DNA of 64,000 nt from positions 22,246,329 to 22,310,328 of the forward strand of contig OU964922.1 of assembly GCA_918807975.1 (NCBI GenBank), written 5' to 3'. The DNA comes from Aplidium turbinatum. Its lineage: Eukaryota; Chordata; Ascidiacea; Aplousobranchia; Polyclinidae. The notes beneath the pieces are model-generated. The model did not search any database. It was not told the DNA's origin and was given only the letters and a program-made list of their open reading frames with translations. Positions 35,282 through 48,600 of the stretch are shown piece after piece. The translations under genes and the position numbers were made by a program. Each line of letters starts with the position of its first letter. Within the stretch, counting starts at the first letter, position 1.

Positions 35282-38200
35282 CTGAGTATCTAAAGCACGC
35301 AAGAACTCAATGATATTTTTATAAAGGATGCCCCAGTGCAAGTAGCTACTGCTTGGTCAAAAGGGTCATCAGAATCGAGAAATTAAAACTACAGCCGTAT
35401 CGTCAGAAAAACGCGAATCTGCGACAAAGAAACCGCATTTTTGTAAAGCCCGTTGAGGTGAAAGAATGTCACTAACTTTGATTCTGTTTTAACAAGATAA
35501 AATACAAAGCTAAAGTAACATGTCATATTCGTTGAAATCTTGCTGCGTAGCATACGATATTAAATTTTTACACGATGTAAGCTAAAAATGCAGATAAAAT
35601 TTTGGCAACAGGGTTAAAACTAACACTTATTGGAATATATCCCTGAAATGCGTGCGAGTTATCTGTAAATTTTTGTTAAAAAAGATTGCAAAAAGAAATA
35701 AATGCCAGTGATAAGCCAAATATTTGGCGGCCAAAAAGCTGTGACAACTGCCAACAGAGATGACTGGCAACAGATTGTTAAAATAAAACTTGGCTTCAAG
35801 TAGCATGGTTAATAGGCAGCATAAGTTGTTGTTACGCATTTTCCCGCATTAAATCAAACCAAACATTTTAGCATTGTAGTGGGTCGTTTGCTTCAAAAAA
35901 GCTTGCCAAAACATTTGGACATGATGCAATACTTCAACGATCACAGTTGTACGATTTGTTTCAATTCAACGTTTGTAGACCTTCAATCAACGTAAAAACG
36001 AATGGTAGGCTTTGTAACTTACAAAACATCGTGATTAGCTTCCACGATTGTGAAAAAAAATCATGGTTTGAGCATAAACAAAAATGTTCCAAGATTATAC
36101 GACCAACTGGAACTTTCTTTAAGAACTTCTTAACTGCCACAGAAAATCATATGCGGCAATGTTGCAAAATTCAATCTCCAACACCCTGATTTTTTTTATG
36201 GTCCTGTTTCAAAATAATTTATTTTTATCACAAAATCTCGTGGGGACTACTTTTTCGGAAATTTTTTTGACTTTGATTCTACTTAACAATGAAGTCTTGA
36301 CGTACAGATTTCAGTTAAAAATGCTCGAACAAACAAGGCAATTTACGTTCAAACACGTTGTTCGACAGCAACTGGATGAAAATATCAATTTGTCTTGATG
36401 AGCAATGCACAGCAACTGAACAAGTGAAATAAGGGGACTTCTGTTTACTAATAAAATTAAATTCCGTGTACGTGTATGTAGTTTATAGTCTGTCTAGCAT
36501 GTACTAAGCCAAAAATAATATTGTAAAAATTAATTGGCGTATTTATTGTAATACAGTATCAATTATTTTTACATTCTATTGTATGAAATGTCTTTATTTT
36601 CTTTTGGCTATACACATACACACTCAAGCAACATCAGTGAAGAAAATGTTTAACAGACAAAAATGACGCATTTCTAGTCATCGTGCATAGAACTTACAAA
36701 AATTTTAAATGAAAAAAAAATATTGAACAAGAAATGGAAACATAATATTTATGGTATTAAAAGAGCTTTTCAAAACATCACACCCACAAACAAAGAAATC
36801 AACTTTTTGTAAGTGAATTTTAACGAGATAAACTTTCCTTTTATTTAAAACTTTAATATTGTTTGACCTGTAAAACTTCTGCAAAAAGCCCTACCAACTA
36901 AAACTGACATTATTGTAAGTTTGTTGCAGTAAGTAACTTATAAGGTGTTGCGAACGTGCATTAAGGTGTTGCGACCGTGCCACATTTTAAACTGATTGTC
37001 CTGCTTGTCACTTCTACCTTTTTCTAGAGCTCTGCTATGTTTGGCATATATTATTTTTTGTTATGGTCAGTGTGTGATGGTTGGAAATAAAAACAAACTG
37101 AACTGGACTGAAGTTGTCTATTGGGTTTACGAGCTTTGGTTAGCCCTCTACACAAGTCGTCGTTAGACATAATTTTGTGATTGAAATTTTCATTCTATAT
37201 ACCGTATCACAAAATGTGAACAGCAAGCTCTGATTTCATTTATTTTCCTCACTGGACGACTACAACAATGTATTCCAATATGCGATGTATGCTAAGTATT
37301 GCAATTTAACTTGCCAATAAACTGTAAAAGATAATAAAACTTCGTAATGATAAACATGTGCTCAAACAGCTTTTTCGATATTATACTTTTGAGTATTAAT
37401 TATATGTTTACATGCCTACAGCTAATATGTCCAAAAGACCGAAAAAATATTCTATAATTCATCTGTTTGTCTGTTGCAAGGCCAAGTCAAAAACCATTGG
37501 CTGACATTTGAAAAATGTCCAGGAAAGCACTGGGTGAGGCCACATATCTGTGGAAAGATGTTTTGTAAATTACTCAAAAGTGAATATGAAAATGTTTTTC
37601 TTTATCTTCCTGTCTGATGAATAAAACCTTCACCACCAAGCACGTGTCTTTTAAATTTAAAAAAAATACTATTTTATCAAAGTAATCAGTAAAGCGATGG
37701 AATATTTAATAGTTCTTTGATCTAGAGCATATTTCGTCAAAGATAATAACTTCAAGCCACCTCCCAATGACAATCGGTTAGCAGCGCATTATCCAATGAA
37801 ATAAATTGTTGCAATGTTCTGCGTTTCATATGTTTCAATGTCCATCAAGTGAACTCGTTTGTACTACAGCAAGACGTTCAACGGCATGTCAGAACGTGAG
37901 CACGAAAATTGGCTTTCTTGCCGTCCCGATCACTTAATTCATTTCGTCATCATCAAAGGAAACAGTTGTCAAAAAGACTGTCATAGCCCTCGGCTGAACT
38001 TGGATGATGAACAGCAATCTCTAGTTTCGTAATAAAATAATCTACTACAATTCTCTGCATTTAATGCGATTCTTACAAACGTGAAAATCTTTACTTTTAA
38101 TCCAATAACAAGTGATATACTTTTTGTTTTTACCTGAAGACCGGCCAAAGAAAATGATGCAAAGTCATCGCGAATCTTTTTCAATAACTAAACTGTTTTC

Positions 38201-41200
38201 AACTTCAAAAATTAGGTTGCTTTATTTTGTATGGATTGAGTATAGGCTAAAGAAGGCCACCATGTTCTTCAACATTGAACAGTCGTGAGTGATTGATTGT
38301 TGCGCATGACTGACGATACTATGAATTTTCATAAAGTGCGAACCTAATTAGGATCCCAGATCATTTTCGAGCTTGTGAAGAACTTTTCTATTTTTCAATA
38401 ATTTTATTTTTAACTGCTTAAATTTCAAAACGTTTGCAAACCTCGTTTCTTCATTAACTTTAAAAAATGTGGCTATTAGAAAACACTTGATAGTTGCTTA
38501 ATGGCCAGTAATGATGATGGAAAATTTACTGCAACATAATTATCAAAATAGACTTTGCTGTTTGCTACAAAACTTCCTACGTCATGAATATAATTCATTA
38601 AAGATAGCGAGGTTATTTACACCACGCAGCATTGTTATCTAAACTTGCAAATATGCAGAATTGTATCTCCTTGTTTAATTGATGTTATATAAAAGAATTT
38701 GTCCTCAGAATTTACAAGCAACAGCTTAATGAACTACTGAGCTCAATCGACGAATATGAAAGGCGAATATTAAATGCTACTTTGCTTTAAAACCGCTAAA
38801 TTATCAACTCATTTAAGTGGATATTGTATTGATATTGAAAGGAAAATAAAGAAAAGGTGCTTTCTGACAGGACGTCGAAGGTCTGATTGCTACTGACAAT
38901 TATTCAAGAGCTACGTGACACCGTACCATTAGGACTGTCGCTATGATACAGACACAACTTGGTCTTTGCATACTTCATCTCGCAAATAAATATCGAAATA
39001 CTTTCAGCTACGAGTTATAACGTTGTTTTCCGTGTAAAGTGACACAATCTATGTAAAGTGACTCCAATCAAGCAACTTTCTTTTTTGCGGGAAAGCTGTA
39101 TTGAACTAAATAACAAAAATTTTCGATGTAAAGAAATGGTGGCGTTGGCATGTTTTGACACTTCATAAGAATAACGGAAATGGATAAAAATTAATCCTGT
39201 TATGGCCTCCACACTTGGAATGTAAACATTGGTTTTAAGAACATAAAGACATATTAGCAAGATGCAACATGCAATTTCAATCAGATGGGTTTTCAACGTG
39301 CTATTAAGGCAATGCGTGATCTTGGTGAGAAGAAAAAAAATTATATTTTTCATTCAATTTTATGTACAATTTGTACTAATGTTTTATCATTTGACGTCGA
39401 AGCAACATATCTGAACAGAACTTTCAGCAATGTTGTTGAAGGAACTACGTTCGTAAAGCGACGAACCTAAAATGCTAAAATTGACCATTTAGAGTTAATT
39501 CATCTGAAAACAAGATTGAAGCCATCATTTCAAACGCACCTGCCAATTATCATTGATAACTCCGGCCTTGCAAAAATATTCACATCCGTCTTCACATGCC
39601 GACTTGTTGGCGGATAATCACAATATTCATTTCCTCAATCAAAAAGCTAATAATTTCAATCGAATATTGTTAATACTTTTGAGAAAAGGGCGAAGATGCA
39701 CCCAGGCCCAAGAAAACGTTTTCACCAAATTAGTTATCGCTGCTTGAAAGGTTTCGTTCAAGTCAGTCAGATTTGGAGCAGCCCACGCTTTGTGGCCTTT
39801 CTTTGCGTTTTAGTGACGTAACGATTTTTCGCAGTAGTTCTTTCTTGGAACGCTTGAAACTTCGAGCTTGATAATCAGACGTAGGTCCTGATACTTTAGC
39901 CAAAAATGGTGTTTTGTGTAGAAAAAAACTAAAAATATTCCTAATGTATACACGCTACAAGCATCGTTAAATAATAAGAGTTTTCTAGCATTCGAAATCA
40001 TTCCATTATTTTTGATATTTTTCGGCTGCTGCTGGTAATTTCCAACAGTTGTTTGAAAACAATCGCGACAAACAAAATATAAATTATTTTTCTCGTAAAG
40101 TTGTCTTTGAAATCGTGTCATTTTTGTCTCAAACCTTGTCTCTCTTACAATCTAGGATGACCCAGTGATTGCGGTTACGTTTCTTGCGCTGGTATTTTGT
40201 TTTCTCTCTGATTCAGTGCATGAATCACAAAACCTCACATTATTTTGTCCTTACGGCTTTATAATAAATTCACGTTTTTCTATCAGAGCCAAACTTTAAG
40301 ACCTTTCGTATTTCGTTGTGTGGTGTTCAATATTACATTAAGTTGCTATTTAGAAAAAATATGCAAAAAAAAGCTGAGTACAAAAAGACAAAAGTTGAGC
40401 CAGGACAAAATTGTGTTAGCCAGTACTTTAGTTTAGAGACGGATGATGTCTAACAAAGCAATTCTCTTTCAATAGCAGACCCGATTGAGTGTTGAAAACA
40501 ACGTCCACTTTCATCCCCTACGGTGGAATGGATTAGTCTGGTTAAGATATCGAGAGGAAAAAGATAGGGAGAAAGTAACTGATTGTGATTACAGTTGCGC
40601 ATTAGACGTATTTGTGATGCGATGAAATCTTATTCTCTCATTATCTTCTCATCTATCTGTTCATCTTCTTCATTAGTCAAACGTATTTAGAACGAAATCA
40701 ATACATTCTTTTTTAATGTGGTTTCAACAACAGAGTTGGAAATTAACAATCTTGCTTGTAATGATGCATTTTATTTAGTGAATCAGAACTTTCTTGAAGG
40801 GAACTTATGCTCACTTTAATCTTTTCTGATTAAATGGCCTTAAATAGCAATAAAAGTAAAACATTTTTTGTTGACAATTCATCTTGATAAATCTAACTGC
40901 GTGGTAACTACATTATACTTTGTACAAACTGCAAGCCTTTGGGATGCTTGAGGGGTTCCGCTTTTTATCACCTTTAGGTGGGAGTGACTTGGATTAGACA
41001 TCAAGGCAAATATCAAGCAGCCATTGTGTTATTTTTCTATTCATTTCACGCAAACCATATGGATTTTACTATTGGTGCTGACATCGTAGGTCTTCCGATA
41101 CATTGCAGTGATTGCATTCACATATGGCTGAAGTTGTACCATCCTCTTTTTATACACCTTAGCATGGAATCATTCAACGCCGGCCATGGGTGATTGAGTC

Positions 41201-43026
41201 GTTTCAGGACATCTTTGGCAGAGACATCCAAGCGTATCATAAACAAACTTAAGGTGCAAAGACTTTCATTTCTTTCCATTTCTTCTGTGCTCGATTAGTG
41301 GTTCGAGGTTCGAGTACTGCGAAAATAGCTTTGCATTTCAAAAACCTGCAATGGTAAAATTGCATATTTTGTTAGGTTTACGTAGTGTAAGCAACCGATT
41401 TCCCCTACTGCCTTACCTATTAAAAGTCCACAATCAAGACAACTTTGGTCACAATGAAGTTTTCGATGTGACCAGACTTGGAACTGACGACAAGCCTGTT
41501 GCAAGTAATGGGAACACTATCTGATCGGATATTAACCACTTGCTAATACAATTCTGTTCCAAAGAAAATATTCTACAATGTAAAAACGTATCTGCATGGA
41601 AACTAGCATTGTGAGCTCATCGTGACGTTACTAATAACTCTTTCGACTGACGTCACATTTCAGTGAAACAAAGCCACGCAAAAGTCATGCTGATTGACCA
41701 GCAGGTCACTTTCCCGTATTCGGTCAACTGGTTTCATCCGGTTACAAGGTGAATCAAGCCGATTGAGGTTGTTGCGTGGGTTCGACCATAGACCATAACG
41801 GGATTTTTTATGTTTGGTTTTAGGTTAAAGCAACGCTCAAAACACAAATTTAGCACAATTCCCAACATGTACCCGCATATCCATTCAAACTGTTCGTTTT
41901 ATTAAAGTCAAATCATATTACCACTTGCAAACATTGAACAACCCTAGCTCAGGTGAAGTTCGTAGAACACAACTCAATACGGCAAAGGACTAAATTCGAT
42001 AGAAGAATAACCTACAGTACATGTGTGATAAGAAATGAGTGATAAGTGATCAGAAAGTCACGAAAAGCTTATCAAATTTGCATTTTAGGGCAGAAAAATA
42101 GGATTAACTCATCAACTCAATAAAGCACTCAAGAAGAGATGTCGATTAAAGTGCCTCTCTACGTCAATCAACTCCAAAGAAAGTAACTAAAAACGAAATC
42201 GATTTGATCTAGTCTAAATTCAAGCACGACAGGTTGACTGTCCAATGGGATGTCCGATGCAACAGTTGCCATCTTGGAAATGTTTATTTCTTAATTTGCA
42301 AGGTTGTAAGCATGGCTGCCAATCACCTCATAGCGAGAGAAATTAAAAACGTAGTTCGGGACAGATTTCTATAGGAAAGTGGAATGAACAATAATTTGCA
42401 TTGTTGCTTGTTGCAAGATCATTGGCATTCTATAAGACGGGAAAAAGCAATGTAAACAATGGAAAACATAATGGTGAAAACTAAAACAATAAAAACTATA
42501 AGTTTCTGGACAGCCGATTGTAGCAAGAGTTGACAGCGATAGACACGTGTTTCGCCCATGAGGCTGGGCTGGGCTAGCGTGGAAGCTACACCGTTATGGT
42601 TAGCGAATCGCACCTGCTGCTCGCTGTACTAGTGAGTGCTCAGCCTTGTGCTGATGGCTGGGAAGAACGCTTCTTCTTCACAATAAAAACTATTAATACT
42701 ACAAAAAGTGCTCAATGCTAAGCAAAAAAGCAAAGCAGAGCGAATTAAATTAAATATAGTTATTACTATCTGAATCCTTAACAGCCTGTTTCACCTACAC
42801 GGATGGTAAAAAACTATATTTTTGCTCCAAGCTAATCCAAATCCTTTGTCGAAAATTATCGTTTCGAAACAGTGTTTTTGCATTTGTAAGCCCTAGACAC
42901 TTTAAATCAGTAGAAGTGGTTTTGATACTCTGTCACCCCACATATTTTTTAAAGTACAGTATTACTAAAACTGATTCCTGCTTGGCACTCAGCAAAGGAA
43001 TAGGTTTAAGGTATAAATGTATTTGG
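35282..43026. other. Long AT-rich stretch without a recognisable gene
   Basis: A tandem duplication AAGGTGTTGCGAnCGTGC lies at 36949-36993. Frames of 60-112 codons show no known family and no convincing splice borders. A real but fast-evolving gene or an untranslated RNA cannot be excluded. Confidence 0.45.
42507..42580 (-). repeat. Degenerate repeat end with GGGCGAAACACGTGTC block
   Basis: On the minus strand GCCCAGCCTCATGGGC forms a stem followed by GAAACACGTGTCTATCGC. This resembles the helix II / GAAA / palindromic helix III part of hammerhead-bearing retroelement ends, but no CTGAnGA box is visible upstream. Probably a decayed repeat. Confidence 0.25.
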
Positions 43027-43135
43027 CCAAGCCTCTACATGGCAGCGCTGACATGTTCTTCTTTGCAAAGTGCTGAGGGCGACGCATATCTGTGATGTAT
43101 AGCAAAGCACTATATAAAAACACATTGTTATTATT
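43027..43135 (+). repeat. Probable SINE/LINE 3'-tail repeat
   Basis: AGCCTCTACATGGCAGCGCTGACATG...GCAAAGCACTATATAAAAACAC followed by a short TTATTATT run. A GCRCTATATAAA tail before a simple AT repeat is common at the 3' end of short retroposons in animals. Only one copy is seen here. Confidence 0.35.
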
Positions 43136-45619
43136 TTCACTTGAAGGACATGGTAGCTAGACTACGCCGTTGGAACGACGGCTCTTTCTGTATTCTGATA
43201 TTTCTCTAGATTCCATTTTTCTTTTCAAACCTGCAACAAAACGAAACTACAGTATTTGAGTCAAACAAACATAAAGTTGTTCACTAACTGAAATAAAACC
43301 ACACTCAAAAATTTTTCAAACGAAATGTAGTTTCGGTTCCTTTGAGCGTTGCGCAATAGCCTAGAAAAGGTTCCTATGGAAAAATTGTAAAACTGTTTTT
43401 GTTTTGATCAACCCAAAAAAACTGACTGACACAATTAAACTATTTTCTGCAACAATTTACGAGATTTTTAAACACATTTGAGATGGTTTAATTGTTTAAA
43501 ACTTTGTTATTTGCTCATTAAATCTTCTTACTTACCTTATTTGTCTGGGAGCCAACTGCCATTTTTCCTCTTAACCTTGCATTGCTGTATTAAGTTTCTT
43601 TTACTGTTGATTTTGGTAGCCAAGGTCTGTATTTTCAGTAAAAAAAAATTATTACAACAATGCAAGGTCAACCATCTCTGCCCTCGGACTATATGTATGT
43701 GTTTTGACTCCGTACGAGGTACGTTGTAGGAATGTGTATTGTGTACTGCTGTGGGTTGCTTACGCAAAGCTTAAAAAGTTATATTTTTGTAAAAGTTAGC
43801 TCAGTTTGAATCCATCTTGCGACGCCTTTTACGATTCTTTTTATTGTATCCGTTTCTTAAAAGTCGATCGTCAGTTTTCCCAGAATCGCTTTTCCCAGGT
43901 TGCCCATCGATTTTCCTGGAGTCAGGGCGCATCGTTTATTATAGAAACGTTTCTTTCAGGTGATTTGTCATCGGAAGTTATTTAAACCAACCGAACATAA
44001 TCTTTCAATAACGCAATAACATTTATAAAATTAGAATTTTCAATGTAATGCATGGTAATGTTAAATACCCTTTTCACCCTAATGGACTGCAATGCAGCTT
44101 GAAGCATTTAAGAAAGCAGCATTTTGTCACACTGACACCCATTTTAGGTGATATACGCAGGTGAGGAATGTATTAACTGTCACGACGTCTTAACATGAGT
44201 GTAACAAATAGTGGAATTGTTTCTCGTCACATTTTATTGATAAATGTATGTTCTGATGCAGCCTACTCAATTTTAAATTAATTTGTTAGATTCCAGATGA
44301 TTCGATTTTAAACCGAGGTTTACCTGTTTAATTCAAGATTGGTTCGCATTTCGGATGCTGCTGTTTCTTGCCGATTCATTTTTGCAAAAAGTTATAATAG
44401 TACGAAAATTATTTTTAGCAATAGCCTATGTGAATTAAATTTTGCTTCTCTGGTGATCAACATTTGTTTCAATAGATGAATAGACTCCGTAGCTTCATCG
44501 TTGTTGTGTGATTTTCATAATTTATATCAAAAGGGTTGGGATTGTAAACCTATACTTTAAATAGTTTCTACAAAGGAAGTCAAATGAAGCAATTAATTTT
44601 GCCTTCCTTTTAATCAGCCATCGTTTCTACGTCATTATAATAAGGCGCAGTATCCATTGTGCGACATAATTCGTTGTAAAACAACCAATTTCTTTTGATT
44701 GTATCCAGAATAATCAGCAAGGCACCGCTTAAATACAGAGCAGGATAATCGTTAACACTCTGCATTGGAGATGGCGCAACTCAGAGCTAGTTTTCATAAA
44801 ATTCTGCAAAATCTACCTGTCTGCAAGAACAAATCAAAAGTCATTTAATTGCAAGCTTGACATATGTCATATGGTGTAAAGTCGGACCTGATTGGTGATG
44901 ACCAAAAAGAAAAAAAGGCTTTCAGCTTTAAAAAGCCTTCGCGCTGGTCCATAAAATTAGTCGAGCTCAAGGCGTGCAACTTATCAGGCATGCTTGCGAA
45001 GGACATCCGAGACCAGCATAAGCCGACCTGGTAAAGAATGTGTGTTTGAAGTGGTCGTCAATTGAGTTTGAATCTGATGCAGCTTGTTTTTGTTGGATTA
45101 CGTAGCAAGCAATGTCCTGCTTCGTTTGTTATGTCGAGAGGTCGAAACTCTTTAATTTGCGGTCAGGCTTTCAAAACTAATTATAATTAGACTGAGGCAA
45201 AAACTACGCTGAGAAAATACTTAACAATCTCCATCAAGTGGTTGTAACAATCTTTTCTCAAGGAAAATGTAAACACTGTACAGCACATGTTAACAGTGGA
45301 ACTTCAAATGGTGATCAGTTCTGGAAAGTAAAGATAAAATTAATGTTTTTGGTTGTACTTCGTGTTTCGATTTTCGAGAAAGGAGTCAGCTTAGCATAAG
45401 AATTCACAAAAGTTAAATGCAGGATGTTTAAAATGTCCACCAGTCTATACTTGTCCATAACTCTGATATTCTACTCTGCAGACTTTTCATATCTAACCGT
45501 TGAATATTTTGTTCCCAGGACAGAACTCAGTTTGATCAAAATAAATGAAACTGGTACACAGGAAATAAAAATAAACTTAGAAATATTTTACATCATTAGT
45601 CATTACGTTTTCTGACAAC
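43136..45619. other. Upstream region of the semaphorin gene
   Basis: No clear TATA box or CpG cluster. A hairpin AAGGCTTTCAGCTTTAAAAAGCCTT lies at 44915-44940. A 63-codon frame at 45424-45615 ends five bases before the semaphorin ATG and in another frame; it begins with a hydrophobic run and could be an upstream ORF if the transcript extends this far. Confidence 0.4.
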
Positions 45620-48600
45620 ATGTTACAAGTGATATTTTCGCTTTTCTCTCTGCTTTCCTTTTCATTTGCCCAAGGTAAGAATTGTAAAATTTCTATAAGT
45701 TTATTTCAATATTTCCGTCTAAGTTTGTGATCAATGCGTTTGCTCAATAAAAATTCAAATTGTCATCTTTTCTCTCTGGTATCGCGTAGCAAGGTGAAAC
45801 ATGACATGAAACGAAGCGTCTGGTCCTTTGTTGCAGAATTATATTCCTACCACAAAATATCTCTGGCAAAATCAGTCGTATGTTAATGTACCTTCACAAA
45901 ACAAACACAACATTTTTTTCTCTGACATACCGCCGATGTTGAAAGAATTATATTCAATAAAAGCCTGGTATTATTGGTCATCAACGGCTCAAGAGATGTA
46001 TCCAGAAACGCAAAACATCAACGGCTAGTAATGCTTTAAAGTGTAAATTTTATTTTTAATGAATGGTCATAGCAGTTCTGAAAACGGGTAACACTTGACT
46101 TCCTCAGGCGTGACTGTTCTAACATAGATGTTGGCCTAATACAGTATTTTTACTAATTTCCTTAAATAACTTATTCGTTTTATTTCCCTGTAAGACTATG
46201 GACCTAGCAGCTTCGTGCGAAATTTCGTTTTAAATAATTGCGCACGAGAACTGAAAAACGCATAGGCTATAATGGTTGCAAAAAACACAACTTTTGAATT
46301 TTTTTAATCTCACTTCCAGCAATGAAATAGCTAACGTATTGAAATATATCAAATTTAGCATAAGGTGTCAATAGGAAACGTAAAGCAGTTTCTTTTTTTT
46401 TTGGGGGGGGGGGGAGGCAATGAACTGTCCTATGATTTTAGGCTAAAACTTTAAAAATTTGAAAATCGTTCAAAACGAAGGTATTTTGAAACTAACTTGC
46501 TTTGGATGCACATTTCCCTTCTATTGCTTCATTTCGCTTCGGATTAAACGGTTCATTCAGACGCATTCTTCAGACGATGTAAATTTTTTTATTTTTTTAG
46601 TCAACCATCAGCAACCATCGTGGCCAACTTTCGATTCAACATCAGACTTCCGAACAAGTTTTTATGATGTAGAAACAAACAGGCTCTACACTGGAGGAGT
46701 GAATACAATTTGCGAATTTGATCCGGCCAACATCAACGAGCCCCTGAGACAGGTTTGTGAATCGCAAGTTTGGTTGTAAATCGATTCGAAACTAAAAAAA
46801 CAACTATTTGTGACACAATAATTCTGTTGCTTCAACGCAATAAAATGTCCTTAGTCACTTTTATCATTGCTTTTTTCAGCTTGTATGGGCCCCTGAACCC
46901 GTTGACCAAGAGACCTGTTTGAGCTACCATGACGACGAGGTAAGACATGGAAAAGTAATCAGTAAGTGACGTAACACTTTGCTATGGTTTGATGAGAACA
47001 ATTGGCTCCTTGTTTGGGTTTTGGTGGGTTTTGTTTTCATCTTGATCTTTTGATCTTTTCAGATGCTTTGTCAAAACAACATCGGGGTTGTCTTGGCTTC
47101 AAATAGTTCTCATCTTTATGCTTGCGGCACCATGGCTTATGAACCCACCTGCACGTTTATCGAGAAAGAGGTACGAAAAGTTTAACACGCAAATGAAAGC
47201 AGTTGGACTTTTATTTCACTAAAAATTGGACATTTTAATGATATTGTTTAAAAATGGCTTCTTGCGTATTTCCGTACTACCAAAAAAATATACTGTCAGG
47301 TGAAATCGTGCATGGCATAGTTACAGCTCTAAAAATTAATTGCTTCAAAGTCATGCTTTTGATAAATTTAGAATCATGACACTGAAGAGATTTTGTTTGC
47401 GAAATTTTCAATCCTTTTTTGTGCAAAACTTGATTCAAAAATGCTCTTCAGACGTTCACCAGAGTCGGGGATATGGAAAACGGTAGATGGAAAACGCCAT
47501 TCGATCCCTATGTGTCTACTGTGTCTGTGATGGCAAGTAAGTAAAAAAAAAAAAAGATTATGCAACCTTGAAAAAAAACTGTAAAGTCGCATTAATGTGA
47601 TAACTGATAAACTTTGCATTCTCTCTTGCAAGCGTTAACATTTGTGACCTGCTCTTTCAGACCAAACTCTATTCACTGCCACGTTGGGAAACATGCAAGG
47701 CAACGATGGTATCCTGTCAAGGACTCTAAATGGAATCACTTTGCGCACGGAAGAAAACGACAAGTACTGGTTGAATGGTGAGTGCCAGTTTTCATCATCT
47801 AGAGATGACGCAATGATGACGACTGCAAGTGTCCACTGAAACAAGAAAACTATAATAGAAAAACTTCTTCTTTTGGGGTTTTAAGGAACATAAGTGTTAA
47901 ACTGTAACAAGTTTCACTTTCGATTTTGGCATGCACTAGATTATGTCATTTTTTGGTGTAAAAAATATAAATGAAGAGATTAGAGCATAAAGGTCACTTT
48001 GTTCATCAACTCAATCTTGTACATTTGCACCATCATGCTTGGCACTAACTTGGGGAAATTTAATTAACAGATCCCATTTTTCTGGATGGTCATCATATCA
48101 AAAATAGAGACCCAGCCCACGACAAAGTGATGGTTTTTTTCCGAGAAAAAGCCGAAGAGTTCCAGCCCTACATGTACGGCATGGCAACTGATCCCGAACA
48201 GCGAAACGTAGTTTCCAGGGTGGCGACTGTCTGCGTGGTAAGAATTGGATTAGCTTGTTTGATTTAAATACAGAGATGCAAATCATTCACGCAAAGTCGC
48301 GAACCAAACTGATTGCAATATTTTCTCTTTGAACAAAACGTGAAATTTCAAGTGGTAGCAGCAACGTTGCGAAAGGCATTTATCGGTCACCTGTACCTTC
48401 ACATGAACTCATAGCTGTGCATTGATATTTCTGGAAGCGAAATACCAAGAATTGAACATATGCATAAGTGGTGGTTGCGAGAAAATGTTGCTATGACATG
48501 TTACAATGCGTGAATAACTGTCAAGTTTAATCCACAGTGAAATCAAAGTTTATTTCTCTAATGGACTCTTACTAAATACTACCTGTTTATGTTTTATTTA

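Noticed and set aside
12100-45600. A CRISPR array or other prokaryotic-type system
   Set aside because: No regularly spaced identical repeats; all signals are those of animal nuclear DNA.
45828-46028. A 66-codon frame in intron 1 of the semaphorin with an acceptor TTGTTGCAG before it
   Set aside because: In the phase required by exon 1 it can only end in phase 0, which does not fit exon 2 (phase 1), and its text has no Sema similarity.
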